From assembly GCA_029252265.1 (NCBI GenBank), contig JAQXBT010000043.1, positions 1-61,367 of the forward strand: DNA of 61,367 nt. Direction: 5' to 3'. Shown piece after piece: positions 44,365-53,656 of the stretch (positions are counted from its first letter, which is position 1; the number at the start of each line of letters is the position of its first letter). The stretch comes from Flavobacteriaceae bacterium (GTDB lineage Bacteria > Bacteroidota > Bacteroidia > Flavobacteriales > Flavobacteriaceae). The translations under genes were made by a program, and so were the position numbers. Below the pieces are notes generated by a model. The model was not told the DNA's origin. It saw only the letters and a list, made by a program, of their open reading frames with translations, and made no database searches.

Positions 44365-47271
44365 TTGCAAACACATCTTACAACTTTAAAACAACAGCTT
44401 TCAGGCGAACTTTACGACAGTGATCTTGTAAAAACCTTGTATGCTACTGATGCCTCTGTGTATCGAGAACTGCCCTATGCGGTGGCCATTCCAAAAACAA
44501 CGACGGATATTAAACGATTGATTGAATTTGCGAATTCAAATGCGCTTTCAATTATTCCGCGTGCGGCAGGCACTTCTTTGGCGGGTCAATGTGTGGGCGA
44601 TGGTATTGTGATTGATGTATCTAAATATCTAAATGAAATCTTAGAAATTAATACGCAAGATCAATGGGTGCGTGTGCAGCCAGGTGTGGTTCGTGATCAT
44701 TTAAATACATTTTTAAAACCCTATGGTTTCTTTTTTGGCCCCAACACTTCGACTGCCAATCGTTGCACGATGGGAGGTATGGTTGGAAATAATTCTTGTG
44801 GATCAACTTCCATTGAATATGGTTCGACTCGCGACCATACCCTTGCGATCAAAGCACTTTTGAGTGATGGGAGTGAAGTTGTATTTTCTGCGTTATCCAA
44901 AGAAGAATTTAAATCAAAAACAAAAGGCGATACGTTAGAAGCCTCTTTATATAAACAACTATTTTCGGAGTTAAATAATCCCCTGATTCGAGATCAAATA
45001 GAAGCGGGCTATCCAAAAGCGACCATTAGCCGAAGAAATACGGGCTATGCTGTAGATGCACTCATGCATAGCAGTCCATTCAATGAAACTGGTGATTCTT
45101 TTAATTTCTCGAAATTAGTATGTGGTTCGGAAGGAACTTTAGCGTTTATTACAGAGCTAAAACTTCAAATTGTACCGTTGCCAAAACCATTTCAAGTGGT
45201 TTTAAATGCACATTTTAGTTCCATTAACGAGAGTCTTCAAGCGACTTTGGTTGCTATGAAACAAGCACCGTCTGCATGTGAATTGATGGATAAAACTATT
45301 TTGGATTGTACAAAAGATAATAGTACCCAGCAAAAAAATCGATTTTTTGTAGAAGGCGATCCCGAAGCTATTTTAATGGTAGAGTTTAGGGGTGATTCCT
45401 TAGAAGCTGCCAAAAAACAAGCAGCATTGCTAGAGCAACGACTCAAAGATTTAAATTTAGGCTATGCGTATCCTTTGGTGGAAGGCGATGCATGTAATAA
45501 CGTTTGGGATTTAAGAAAAGCAGGCTTGGGTCTTTTGGCAAATATTCCGGGCGATGCAAAAGCGGTTGCTTGTATTGAAGATACAGCGGTGGCAATTGAA
45601 GATTTGCCTCTTTATATCGAAGCCTTTACTGCACTTATGAAATCCTACGATCAAAAAGCAGTGTATTATGCTCATGCTGGGGCGGGGGAATTACACCTTA
45701 GGCCGATCTTAAATTTAAAAGCATCGACCGACGTTGCATTGTTTCGTACCATCAGTGAAGCCTCTGCAAAATTAGTCAAATCGTATCGGGGTGCCCTCAG
45801 TGGCGAACACGGGGATGGCCGGGTGCGATCGGAATTTATTCCGTTGGTTTTAGGCGAAGAAAACTACCAACTCCTAAAACGAATTAAATCGACTTGGGAT
45901 CCGTTAACGCTCTTCAATCCAGGGAAAATAGTTGATGCGGTTTCTATGGACATTTCATTACGATACGAAGCAGATCAAAAAACTTCTAAAATAGAGACGC
46001 TTTATAATTTTGAATCCACGGGGGGTATTTTATCCACCGTCGAAAAATGTAACGGTTCCGGCGATTGTCGAAAACTAAGTTTTGCAGGTGGTACTATGTG
46101 CCCAAGTTATCGAGCAACTTTAGATGAAAAGGATTCGACGCGGGGTCGTGCCAATGTATTAAGAGAGTTTTTAACTCAAAATACCAAAGACAATCCATTT
46201 GATCACCCCGAGATTAAAGAAGCTATGGACCTCTGTGTGTCATGCAAAGCGTGTCAATCAGAATGCCCCTCCAATGTTGATATGGCCACCTTGAAAGCTG
46301 AATTCTTGTACCAATATAATAAATCAAATCCAGTCTCCCTCCGAACAAAATTAATTGCTCATAATGCTAAAATTAATTCTTTAGCACATCGATTTGCAGG
46401 GATTTATAATTTTCTCGGAAACAATTCTTGGTTCAAAATATTTATTGGAATCCACCCAAAACGATCGCTTCCTCAATTACATTCTACCACTTTCAGACAG
46501 TGGTTTGAGGGTTTTCATCAGGGGAACTATTTAAAAAAAGTGTATTTGTTTTGTGATGAATATACCAATCATTACGATATTGAAATTGGTAAAAAATCGG
46601 TCAAACTATTAAATACATTGGGTTACAAAGTATTCATGCCAAACCATCTAGAGAGTGCTCGAGCCTATATTTCAAAAGGATTTTTAAAGGAAGCAAAAGC
46701 CATCGCGACCGAAAACATTCACATTTTTAGTTCATTGATTACAAAAGAAACACCATTGATAGGTATTGAGCCCTCTGCCATTTTAGGGTTTCGAGATGAG
46801 TATCCGAATTTAGTGGAGTCAGACTTAAAGGCTTCTTCTGAAACTCTAGCCAAAAATGTACTTACGATTGAAGAATTTCTATCCAATGAAATGACCCTTG
46901 ATAAGATTGATGTTTCAAAGTTCACAACAACACCAAAAACCGTTTATTACCATGGGCACTGCCATCAAAAAGCAGTGTCCTCTAATGCGCATGCAGTTTC
47001 TATTTTAAGCATTCCTCAGAATTTCAAAGTACATTCAATCGACAGTGGTTGTTGTGGTATGGCAGGTTCATTTGGATATGAAAACGAACATTATGAGCTA
47101 AGTCAACAAATAGGAGAGGACCGTTTATACCCTGTACTTCGAACCATAGATACACCGGCGATCGTGTCGGCATCAGGAACAAGTTGCAGGCATCAAATTA
47201 AAGATGGTGTTCAAAAAACAGCACTTCATCCTATTGAAGTACTTTATAATGCCTTAAATTCGTCAATATGA
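44365..47271 (+). CDS. FAD/Fe-S dehydrogenase (YdiJ/D-2-hydroxyacid dehydrogenase type)
   Basis: 968 aa from a TTG start. Order of domains: FAD-binding type 4 (PRAAGTSLAGQCVGDGIVID, GGMVGNNSCGSTSIEYG), FAD oxidase C-terminal domain (AHAGAGELHLRP, ALSGEHGDGRVRSEFI), then two Fe-S clusters. CNGSGDCRKL with a later Cys in TMCPSYR gives one, and CVSCKACQSECP the other. The CCG-type cysteine-rich domain follows (YHGHCHQKAV, DSGCCGMAGSFG). This build matches E. coli YdiJ, a D-2-hydroxyglutarate dehydrogenase; a D-lactate dehydrogenase role is the alternative. It overlaps the transporter gene by 4 bases. Confidence 0.92.
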   Translation: MQTHLTTLKQQLSGELYDSDLVKTLYATDASVYRELPYAVAIPKTTTDIKRLIEFANSNALSIIPRAAGTSLAGQCVGDGIVIDVSKYLNEILEINTQDQWVRVQPGVVRDHLNTFLKPYGFFFGPNTSTANRCTMGGMVGNNSCGSTSIEYGSTRDHTLAIKALLSDGSEVVFSALSKEEFKSKTKGDTLEASLYKQLFSELNNPLIRDQIEAGYPKATISRRNTGYAVDALMHSSPFNETGDSFNFSKLVCGSEGTLAFITELKLQIVPLPKPFQVVLNAHFSSINESLQATLVAMKQAPSACELMDKTILDCTKDNSTQQKNRFFVEGDPEAILMVEFRGDSLEAAKKQAALLEQRLKDLNLGYAYPLVEGDACNNVWDLRKAGLGLLANIPGDAKAVACIEDTAVAIEDLPLYIEAFTALMKSYDQKAVYYAHAGAGELHLRPILNLKASTDVALFRTISEASAKLVKSYRGALSGEHGDGRVRSEFIPLVLGEENYQLLKRIKSTWDPLTLFNPGKIVDAVSMDISLRYEADQKTSKIETLYNFESTGGILSTVEKCNGSGDCRKLSFAGGTMCPSYRATLDEKDSTRGRANVLREFLTQNTKDNPFDHPEIKEAMDLCVSCKACQSECPSNVDMATLKAEFLYQYNKSNPVSLRTKLIAHNAKINSLAHRFAGIYNFLGNNSWFKIFIGIHPKRSLPQLHSTTFRQWFEGFHQGNYLKKVYLFCDEYTNHYDIEIGKKSVKLLNTLGYKVFMPNHLESARAYISKGFLKEAKAIATENIHIFSSLITKETPLIGIEPSAILGFRDEYPNLVESDLKASSETLAKNVLTIEEFLSNEMTLDKIDVSKFTTTPKTVYYHGHCHQKAVSSNAHAVSILSIPQNFKVHSIDSGCCGMAGSFGYENEHYELSQQIGEDRLYPVLRTIDTPAIVSASGTSCRHQIKDGVQKTALHPIEVLYNALNSSI

Positions 47272-48065
47272 ATTATTTAGAACTGATTGGGTTTTTTGGG
47301 GCCTTTGTCACCGGAATAATTATTGGCCTTTTTGGGGGCGGTGGTTCCATTTTAGCCGTGCCTATATTTGTGTATTTATTTCAATTAAACCCCATTTTAG
47401 CTACGAGTTATTCTATGTTTGTAGTTGGATTTTCTGCGGCCATTGGGACGCTTATCAATATTAGAAAAAAAATAATTGAATATAAAACAGCCTTCATCTT
47501 TACACTGCCTGCATTGGCCTCCGTGTTCATAACCCGGAGGTTTATAATTCCAAATCTTCCTGATAATGTAGCAACCATTGGAAGTTTTGTCATTACCAAA
47601 GAAATGGCATTGATGTTATTTTTTAGCCTCATTATTATTTTGTCTTCTGTTTTTATGATGAAAAAACCAACGACTGTAGACTCTAAGTCAGATTCTAAAA
47701 GAAAGGATCTATTTTTACTAATTATTGGATTGGGGGTTGGGCTTATCACAGGTTTAGTAGGGGCTGGTGGCGGTTTTATTATAGTACCAGCCTTAGTGTT
47801 ATTTGCCAAATTATCAATTAAACAAGCGGTTGCAACTTCTTTAATCATCATTACCTTTAATTCCCTTATTGGATTTAGTGCCGATTTGCCCTTATTACAA
47901 ATTGAATGGCGATTTTTGAGTCTTTTTACAGCACTCTCAATATTAGGTATTTTTGTTGGATCCTATTTCTCAAATTTCGTTCAAGAATCGACCTTAAAAA
48001 TCAATTTTGCACGCTTTATGATCATCATGGCGGCGGTAATTATTTTTAAGGAATTCAATTCTTAA
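47268..48065 (+). CDS. TauE/SafE family anion exporter
   Basis: 265 aa with about eight membrane helices. The two half-repeats each carry the glycine motif: GLFGGGGSILAVPIFVYL near residue 21 and TGLVGAGGGFIIVPALVLF near 160. Family members export sulfite, sulfoacetate or other organic anions. Translational coupling (4-base overlap) with the 2-hydroxyacid dehydrogenase suggests that it moves a related anion; that is inference. Confidence 0.9.
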   Translation: MNYLELIGFFGAFVTGIIIGLFGGGGSILAVPIFVYLFQLNPILATSYSMFVVGFSAAIGTLINIRKKIIEYKTAFIFTLPALASVFITRRFIIPNLPDNVATIGSFVITKEMALMLFFSLIIILSSVFMMKKPTTVDSKSDSKRKDLFLLIIGLGVGLITGLVGAGGGFIIVPALVLFAKLSIKQAVATSLIIITFNSLIGFSADLPLLQIEWRFLSLFTALSILGIFVGSYFSNFVQESTLKINFARFMIIMAAVIIFKEFNS

Positions 48066-48114
48066 TTTGTAACTAATCAGCTATTTAGACGTCTAATAAT
48101 TAAACTTATTTATC

Positions 48115-48450
48115 ATGAAACAAGACAATCAAACCATTGTGCTGATGCATCTTTCTCAACTTGTCACCATAGCTTTAAGCTTTGGAAGTATCCTTATCCC
48201 GCTTTATATTTGGATGACCAAAAAGGAAGCTATCAGAGACTTAGATACCCATGGAAAAAACATTCTTAACTTCCAATTTAGTTTATTAATTTACAGTTTA
48301 ATCTGTATCCCTTTAGTGCTTATTGGAGTTGGTATTATAGGACTGATTTTGATTTTAATTGCATCGATTGTTTATCCTATTAAAAATGCCATCAAAGCAA
48401 GTCATGGGCTTTTGCCAAGCTATCCTTTCAGTATTTCGTTTTTAAAATAG
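48115..48450 (+). CDS. DUF4870 domain-containing membrane protein
   Basis: 111 aa with three helices. The DUF4870 (Tic20-like) pattern is clear: VLMHLSQLVTIALSFGSILI, LYIWMTKKE, THGKNILNFQFSLLIYSLI. The function is unknown. A single gene with an own leader of about 50 bases. Confidence 0.85.
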   Translation: MKQDNQTIVLMHLSQLVTIALSFGSILIPLYIWMTKKEAIRDLDTHGKNILNFQFSLLIYSLICIPLVLIGVGIIGLILILIASIVYPIKNAIKASHGLLPSYPFSISFLK

Positions 48451-48517
48451 CGGTCTGCACTGAATGGACTCGATGTCATTAAATGAAGAAGCCGTGATGT
48501 TATTTTAATTTTTTCAT

Positions 48518-48525
48518 TACCTTTG
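48518..48525 (+). promoter_or_regulatory. Putative -7 element of the pyrR-pyrB-rnz unit
   Basis: TACCTTTG, matching TAnnTTTG, lies 23 bases before the pyrR ATG. The leader is too short for the PyrR-controlled attenuator known from Bacillus, so regulation by that mechanism is unlikely here. Confidence 0.5.
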
Positions 48526-48548
48526 TACTTCGAATACGTTGAACCACT

Positions 48549-49088
48549 ATGAGTCAAAAAGTTTTACTTAACAACAAAGAAGTAAACATCATTCTACATC
48601 GATTGGCTTGTCAACTCATTGAAAAACATACCGATTTTTCTGAAACCGTTTTAATAGGCCTTCAACCAAGAGGGACTTTCTTAGCGCATCGCATCAAGCA
48701 ATTATTAACAGAAGAGTATCACATTTCTGATGTCAAATTAGGACTTCTAGACATTACTTTTTACAGAGATGATTTTAGACGATCAGCTAAAGTACTCGAA
48801 GCAAATTCAACTGAAATAGATTTTTTAATAGAAAATAAGCGCGTTGTTTTTATTGATGATGTTTTATACACCGGTAGAAGTATTCGTGCTGCTTTGACAG
48901 CCATTCAATCCTTTGGTCGCCCGAGTGAAATTGAACTTTTAACCCTTATAGACCGTCGGTTTAGTCGACATTTACCCATTCAGCCCGATTATAGAGGCCG
49001 ACAAGTCGATGCTATTAATGACGAAAAAGTGTTGGTAAACTGGAAAGAAACCAGCGGTGAAGACACCGTTTACTTAATAAATAATTAG
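48549..49088 (+). CDS. pyrR: PyrR-like phosphoribosyltransferase
   Basis: 179 aa of the type I PRTase fold. The PRPP loop VVFIDDVLYTGRS is at 99-111, and LIGLQPRGTFLAHRI near 35-49. PyrR is a bifunctional attenuation regulator/uracil phosphoribosyltransferase in Gram-positives. In Bacteroidota the RNA-binding role is uncertain. It lies 3 bases before pyrB, the expected partner. Confidence 0.9.
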   Translation: MSQKVLLNNKEVNIILHRLACQLIEKHTDFSETVLIGLQPRGTFLAHRIKQLLTEEYHISDVKLGLLDITFYRDDFRRSAKVLEANSTEIDFLIENKRVVFIDDVLYTGRSIRAALTAIQSFGRPSEIELLTLIDRRFSRHLPIQPDYRGRQVDAINDEKVLVNWKETSGEDTVYLINN

Positions 49089-49091
49089 ACC

Positions 49092-50018
49092 ATGAGCGAA
49101 CTGAGTGTAGATCATTTATTAGGAATAAAATATCTCAACAATGACGATATTTCCCTTATTTTTGAAACTGCCGATCATTTTAAAGAAGTGATCAATCGTC
49201 CCATAAAAAAAGTACCCTCGCTTAGAGATATAACAATCGCTAATCTTTTTTTTGAAAATTCAACGCGCACCAAATTATCTTTTGAGTTAGCTCAAAAACG
49301 ACTGTCTGCTGACGTAATTAACTTCTCTTCAGGGCAATCATCGGTTCACAAAGGGGAAACGCTTATTGACACCGTTAATAATATTCTGTCGATGAAAGTT
49401 GATATAGTTGTGATGCGGCATCCAAATCCAGGAGCGGCGGCATTTTTATCGAAACATGTAGATGCAAAAATTATTAATGCAGGCGATGGAACCCACGAAC
49501 ATCCAACACAAGCTCTTTTAGATACCTATTCGATTCGTGAAAAATATGGAGAAGTAAAGGGGAAAAAAGTAGTCATTGTTGGCGATATATTACACAGTAG
49601 AGTTGCCCTGTCAAATATATTTGCTTTGCAATTACAAGGGGCTGAAGTGATGGTTTGCGGGCCAAAAACTCTCATTCCAAAGTACATTGACAAACTAGGG
49701 GTTAAAGTAGAAACAAACTTACAAAAAGCATTAAAATGGTGTGATGTGGCTAATATGTTGCGCGTCCAAAATGAACGCATGGAAATTAGTTACTTTCCAT
49801 CCACAAGAGAATATACACAACAATATGGCGTGACTAAAAACCTGCTAGAATCGTTGGATAAAGAAATTTCTATCATGCACCCAGGCCCAATTAATAGAGG
49901 TGTAGAGATCACCAGTGAAGTCGCTGACTCTAACCAATCAATAATTCTTAATCAGGTAGAAAACGGGGTCGCCATTCGAATGGCTGTGATTTATCTCTTA
50001 GCTCTAAAAATCAAGTAA
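49092..50018 (+). CDS. pyrB: Aspartate carbamoyltransferase catalytic subunit
   Basis: Makes carbamoyl aspartate in pyrimidine synthesis. The 308 aa show FFENSTRTKLSFE (53-65) for carbamoyl phosphate, DGTHEHPTQALLDTY, the aspartate-binding RVQNERME, and MHPGPINRGVEI. No pyrI regulatory chain follows. Spaced 3 bases after pyrR and 4 before the next gene. Confidence 0.96.
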   Translation: MSELSVDHLLGIKYLNNDDISLIFETADHFKEVINRPIKKVPSLRDITIANLFFENSTRTKLSFELAQKRLSADVINFSSGQSSVHKGETLIDTVNNILSMKVDIVVMRHPNPGAAAFLSKHVDAKIINAGDGTHEHPTQALLDTYSIREKYGEVKGKKVVIVGDILHSRVALSNIFALQLQGAEVMVCGPKTLIPKYIDKLGVKVETNLQKALKWCDVANMLRVQNERMEISYFPSTREYTQQYGVTKNLLESLDKEISIMHPGPINRGVEITSEVADSNQSIILNQVENGVAIRMAVIYLLALKIK

Positions 50019-50022
50019 AATT

Positions 50023-50346
50023 ATGATTATTGAACACCACAACTCGATCGCCGTTATTACGCAAAAAAAGACAAGTCTGACAGAGTTTTCAACGAAATTC
50101 TCGCTGCTTTACGAACGTTTTAAAGCGGATGATATTGTTTTAAATTTGAACGATACTTCTATAGGAACGTTAGACTTATTAATCGCTATTTCAAAAAAAC
50201 ATAGTCTTTTAAATCATTCTTTTGTGATTGTTAGTCCACACTTAAATCAAAATGATTTCGAAGATGATTTTATCATTGTTCCAACCCTACAAGAGGCCTA
50301 TGATTTTATAGAAATGGACCTTTTATCTCGCGATTTAGGAATTTAA
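50023..50346 (+). CDS. STAS-like small protein in the pyrB-rnz operon
   Basis: 107 aa with alternating strands and helices: SIAVITQKKTSLTEFSTKFS, ADDIVLNLNDTSIGTLDLL, HSFVIVSPHLNQNDFEDDFI and TLQEAYDFIEMDLL. This resembles anti-sigma-antagonist (STAS) folds. Homologues in flavobacteria are, from memory, sometimes labelled ribonuclease Z because of the neighbour, which the sequence does not support: there is no HxHxDH motif. It lies 4 bases after pyrB and 11 before rnz. Confidence 0.75.
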   Translation: MIIEHHNSIAVITQKKTSLTEFSTKFSLLYERFKADDIVLNLNDTSIGTLDLLIAISKKHSLLNHSFVIVSPHLNQNDFEDDFIIVPTLQEAYDFIEMDLLSRDLGI

Positions 50347-50357
50347 AAACAACACTT

Positions 50358-51263
50358 TTGAAACTTTCTATTCTTGGTTGTTACAGTGCAACCCCCCGAA
50401 TTATAGCACACACTACCTCTCAGGTTTTGGAGATGCGAGGGCATCTATTTTTAATTGATTGTGGCGAAGGAACGCAAGTCGAATTAAGACGCCATAAAAT
50501 CAAGTTCAATCAAATCAAACATGTTTTCATCTCCCATTTACATGGCGATCATTATTTTGGATTGGTCGGATTAATCTCCACCTTTCGATTGCTCACCCGT
50601 GAAACAGATTTACATATATATGGACCAAAAGGGTTAAAGGAGTTAATAACACTTCAGATGAAACTCGCCGATTCATGGACAAATTATAAATTGATCTTTC
50701 ATGTACTATCTTCCAAATCATCAGAACTTGTTTATGAAGATGAGAAAGTCTCTGTTCACACCATTCCTCTCGATCACCGTATATATACCAACGGATTTTT
50801 ATTTAAAGAAAAACCATTTGATCGGAAGTTAGACATCGATAAAGCGGAAGAACTTCATATTGACAAGGCGTATTATAGAAAACTCAAACAAGGCGATGAT
50901 GTGTTGAACGAACAGGGCGAATTAATTTCTAATACTGACGTTACTTTTGAGGGGCATCCACCAAAAAGTTATGCTTTTTGTAGCGATACCGCTTACAAGG
51001 AAGCGATTGTCCCAATTATAAAAGATGTGGATGTGTTATATCATGAATCCACCTTTTTGGACGCGCATGAGCATTTGTGTGAAAGAACCAAGCATTCGAC
51101 TGCTAAACAAGCAGCTACAATTGCGTTGAAGGCAAATGTTAAAACCTTAATTTTAGGTCATTATTCGACACGTTATGGTGGACTTGAAGGGTTTAAAACA
51201 GAAGCTGAGACCGTATTTAAGGACGTGTTGTTGGCCGATGATGGTAAAGTGTTTACCTTTTAG
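50358..51263 (+). CDS. rnz: Ribonuclease Z
   Basis: Zinc metallo-beta-lactamase nuclease maturing tRNA 3' ends. 301 aa from a TTG start (MKLSILGCYSATP). The metal motif HLHGDH is at 60-65, followed by YFGLVGLISTFRLL. Further ligands are in FCSDTAY, YHESTFLDAH with HSTAKQAA, and ILGHYSTRYG. Length matches the short bacterial form. It overlaps the convergent TIGR02757 gene by 4 bases. Confidence 0.94.
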   Translation: MKLSILGCYSATPRIIAHTTSQVLEMRGHLFLIDCGEGTQVELRRHKIKFNQIKHVFISHLHGDHYFGLVGLISTFRLLTRETDLHIYGPKGLKELITLQMKLADSWTNYKLIFHVLSSKSSELVYEDEKVSVHTIPLDHRIYTNGFLFKEKPFDRKLDIDKAEELHIDKAYYRKLKQGDDVLNEQGELISNTDVTFEGHPPKSYAFCSDTAYKEAIVPIIKDVDVLYHESTFLDAHEHLCERTKHSTAKQAATIALKANVKTLILGHYSTRYGGLEGFKTEAETVFKDVLLADDGKVFTF

Positions 51264-52033
51264 AATTTCTCAAAAACACCCAAACCAAATAACGCAAAAT
51301 CATATTTTACAGGATCTTTGGGATCTAATTGACGAAGAGCTTCGTCCAGTTGTGCTAAAGCTTTTCCATCATTTTGTGTGCGTTTTAGAAGCCCTAGTTT
51401 ACGTGCTACATTTCCAGAATGAACATCGAGAGGGCAGGAGAGTTGTGAAGGCGATAACTGCGTCCATAATCCAAAATCAACTTTGGTATCATTTGAACGT
51501 ACCATCCACCTCAAAAACATATTAATTCGTTTTGCGGCCGATTTTTTTAAGGGATCACTAATGTGTTTTTGGGTACGCTGGAGGTGATCAATTTCAAAAA
51601 AATGGTGTTTTAAGTAGTGAATTGCCAGTTGTAAACTATCGACTTCCGCATACGTATTAAAAATACCTTCTAATCCATTATGATGCGTATAGATATGTTT
51701 AAGACTTTTCATAAACTGAATACAATCGGAGCCATTAAAGGTGCGATGTACAAATGGCGTCAGGGTTTCTAAGTCTTTTGGTTGATGCTGCATGACAAAT
51801 TCATACGGGGCATCGTCCATTAGAGCCATCAATTGTTTAGCATTATTGATAATGCTTTTTCGGTTGCCCCAAGCAATGGTCGCCGTTAGGAAGCCAGCAA
51901 TTTCGATATCTTCTTTTAATGAATAGCGGTGTGGGATTTGAAGGGGATCGGAGTTTATAAAATCAGGATTGTTATACTGAATGACTTTCGCATCCAGAAA
52001 TTCCTTAAGTTCAAAATTGTTTAGTTGTTGCAC
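51260..52033 (-). CDS. TIGR02757 family protein
   Basis: 257 aa, helical. Family-typical runs are LDAKVIQYNNPDFINSDPLQ, IAGFLTATIAWGNRKSIINN, CIQFMKSLKHIYTHHNGLE and SQLSCPLDVHSGNVARKLGL. The shape resembles HhH-GPD-like DNA glycosylase folds, but I see no catalytic motif that settles it. It begins one base after the LolD-type gene ends, so both share a transcript. Confidence 0.85.
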   Translation of the reverse strand: MQQLNNFELKEFLDAKVIQYNNPDFINSDPLQIPHRYSLKEDIEIAGFLTATIAWGNRKSIINNAKQLMALMDDAPYEFVMQHQPKDLETLTPFVHRTFNGSDCIQFMKSLKHIYTHHNGLEGIFNTYAEVDSLQLAIHYLKHHFFEIDHLQRTQKHISDPLKKSAAKRINMFLRWMVRSNDTKVDFGLWTQLSPSQLSCPLDVHSGNVARKLGLLKRTQNDGKALAQLDEALRQLDPKDPVKYDFALFGLGVFEKF

Positions 52034-52034
52034 C

Positions 52035-52700
52035 TTAAACCGTTTTTACAAGACCATCAACCATGGTGATTTTACGATCGGCCATCTCTGCTAATTCACG
52101 ATTATGAGTTACGATGACAAAGGTTTGCCCAAAACGATCTCGTAACTTAAAAAACAATTGATGGAGTTGTTCGGCGGATTCACTGTCTAAATTCCCCGAA
52201 GGTTCATCTGCAAAAACAACCGCTGGGTTATTAATTAATGCACGGGCTACGGCAACGCGTTGCTGTTCACCCCCAGAGAGTTCGTTGGGTTTATGATTGA
52301 TACGGTCTTCTAAACCTAAAAAACGCAATAATTCAGTTGCTTTTTGGATGGCTTCTTTTTGGGAAATTCCTTTTATAAACGCAGGAATACACACATTTTC
52401 AACTGCCGTAAATTCCGGTAACAACTGGTGAAATTGAAAAATAAAACCCAATTGTTCATTTCTAAATTTTGCTAAAGAGGTATCGGAAAGCGTTGTAATA
52501 TCTACGTTATTGATCTGCAATTGACTGTCTGAATGTTTCGAATAAGAATCTAAGGTTCCTAAGATCTGTAACAAGGTCGTTTTCCCAGCTCCTGAAGCGC
52601 CAACAATCGATACGATTTCCCCTTTTTTTATGTCTAAATCAACCCCTTTAAGAACATGAAGTTGATCGTAATATTTATGTATGTGCTTCGCAATTATCAT
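52035..52700 (-). CDS. LolD-type ABC transporter ATP-binding protein
   Basis: 221 aa. Walker A GASGAGKT (34-41), Q-loop [16 protein letters not shown], signature [15 protein letters not shown], Walker [10 protein letters not shown] and the H-loop VTHN. It belongs to the MacB/LolD type, which powers lipoprotein release or macrolide/peptide export. No permease gene lies next to it in the window, so its partner is encoded elsewhere. Confidence 0.9.
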   Translation of the reverse strand: MIIAKHIHKYYDQLHVLKGVDLDIKKGEIVSIVGASGAGKTTLLQILGTLDSYSKHSDSQLQINNVDITTLSDTSLAKFRNEQLGFIFQFHQLLPEFTAVENVCIPAFIKGISQKEAIQKATELLRFLGLEDRINHKPNELSGGEQQRVAVARALINNPAVVFADEPSGNLDSESAEQLHQLFFKLRDRFGQTFVIVTHNRELAEMADRKITMVDGLVKTV

Positions 52701-52766
52701 AGTGTGAAATTAAGTTTTATAGTTTTTATGTGCAATAATTCGAGCTAATTTTAATTATTTGTTTAG

Positions 52767-52774
52767 TAACTTTG
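52767..52774 (+). promoter_or_regulatory. Putative -7 element of msrA
   Basis: TAACTTTG, matching TAnnTTTG, lies 18 bases before the msrA ATG at 52793. Confidence 0.5.
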
Positions 52775-52792
52775 AAATCAAATTAATTTATC

Positions 52793-53320
52793 ATGAAACG
52801 AGCTATATTTGCTGGGGGGTGTTTTTGGTGTACCGAAGCGGTTTTTAATCGCCTTATAGGGGTTCAGGATGTCAAATCAGGGTATACAGGCGGATTTATA
52901 AAAAATCCAGCTTACCGTGAGGTTTGCCAAGGTCGTACGGGCCATACAGAAGGCATTCGACTCGATTATGATGAAACATTGATTTCGTATGTGGAGTTAT
53001 TGGAAGTCTTTTTTGCAACCCATGATCCAACAACACTCAATCGGCAGGCAAATGATGTAGGAACTCAATACCGATCGGCTATTTTTTATACAGATTCAGA
53101 GCAGTATGAAACGGCCAATCAGTACATTAAATCTCTCGACGCTGCCAAGGTTTTTGAAAACCCAATTGTCACAGAATTATCGCCTTTGGAGGTGTTTTAT
53201 GATGCCGAGGACGCTCATGATAGTTATTATGATCTAAACAGGGAACAGCCGTATTGCACCTATTTAATCGATCCGAAAATTAAAAAACTAACGACTCATT
53301 TTAATAAAATTTTAAAATAA
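52793..53320 (+). CDS. msrA: Peptide-methionine (S)-S-oxide reductase
   Basis: Repairs oxidised methionine. The 175 aa begin MKRAIFAGGCFWCTEAVF with the catalytic Cys10 in GCFWC. Further motifs: SGYTGG, GHTEGIRLDYDE, FFATHDPTTLNRQANDVGTQYRS (Asp and Tyr of the substrate pocket), and DAHDSYYDLN. No MsrB domain is fused. A second Cys-pair typical of long MsrA forms is not obvious. Confidence 0.95.
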   Translation: MKRAIFAGGCFWCTEAVFNRLIGVQDVKSGYTGGFIKNPAYREVCQGRTGHTEGIRLDYDETLISYVELLEVFFATHDPTTLNRQANDVGTQYRSAIFYTDSEQYETANQYIKSLDAAKVFENPIVTELSPLEVFYDAEDAHDSYYDLNREQPYCTYLIDPKIKKLTTHFNKILK

Positions 53321-53344
53321 AATCTACTCCCAATTCTAATAGTA

Positions 53345-53635
53345 ATGAACCTTAAAAATAAATCCAAAACATCAAAATTATTTTTCAGTTTATGCTTTGA
53401 TGCGTTAGGCTATGTTTCTCTTCTTTTTCCGTTTTTCGATATTTTATGGGCGCCATTGTCGGGATATTTAATGACCCAACTTTTTGAAGGTAAAAAAGGA
53501 AAAATAGCAGGTGTACTGATCTTTATTGAAGAAGCACTCCCGATATTAGATGTGGTTCCAACATTTACAATTATGTGGGTTTACACCAATTATTTTGACA
53601 AGTCCTCTAAAGCGTCAAGCGAAGTGTCCAATTAA
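53345..53635 (+). CDS. Small membrane protein, unknown
   Basis: 96 aa with two or three hydrophobic segments: ALGYVSLLFPFFDILWAPLS, then KIAGVLIFIEEALPILDVVP with charged breaks, then TFTIMWVYTNYF. It follows msrA by 24 bases on the same strand and may be co-transcribed. I do not recognise the family. Confidence 0.65.
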   Translation: MNLKNKSKTSKLFFSLCFDALGYVSLLFPFFDILWAPLSGYLMTQLFEGKKGKIAGVLIFIEEALPILDVVPTFTIMWVYTNYFDKSSKASSEVSN

Positions 53636-53656
53636 GTTCTAAAAGGGTTTAGGACT
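53635..53656. terminator. Possible hairpin between two convergent genes
   Basis: AGTTCTAAA at 53635-53643 pairs with TTTAGGACT at 53648-53656 (one G-T pair) around AGGG. It overlaps both stop codons. The following T run is poor, so the terminator role is tentative. Confidence 0.4.

Noticed and set aside
48451-48548. A PyrR-controlled attenuator or riboswitch before pyrR
   Set aside because: The leader between the -7-like motif and the start is too short, and no hairpin pair is visible.
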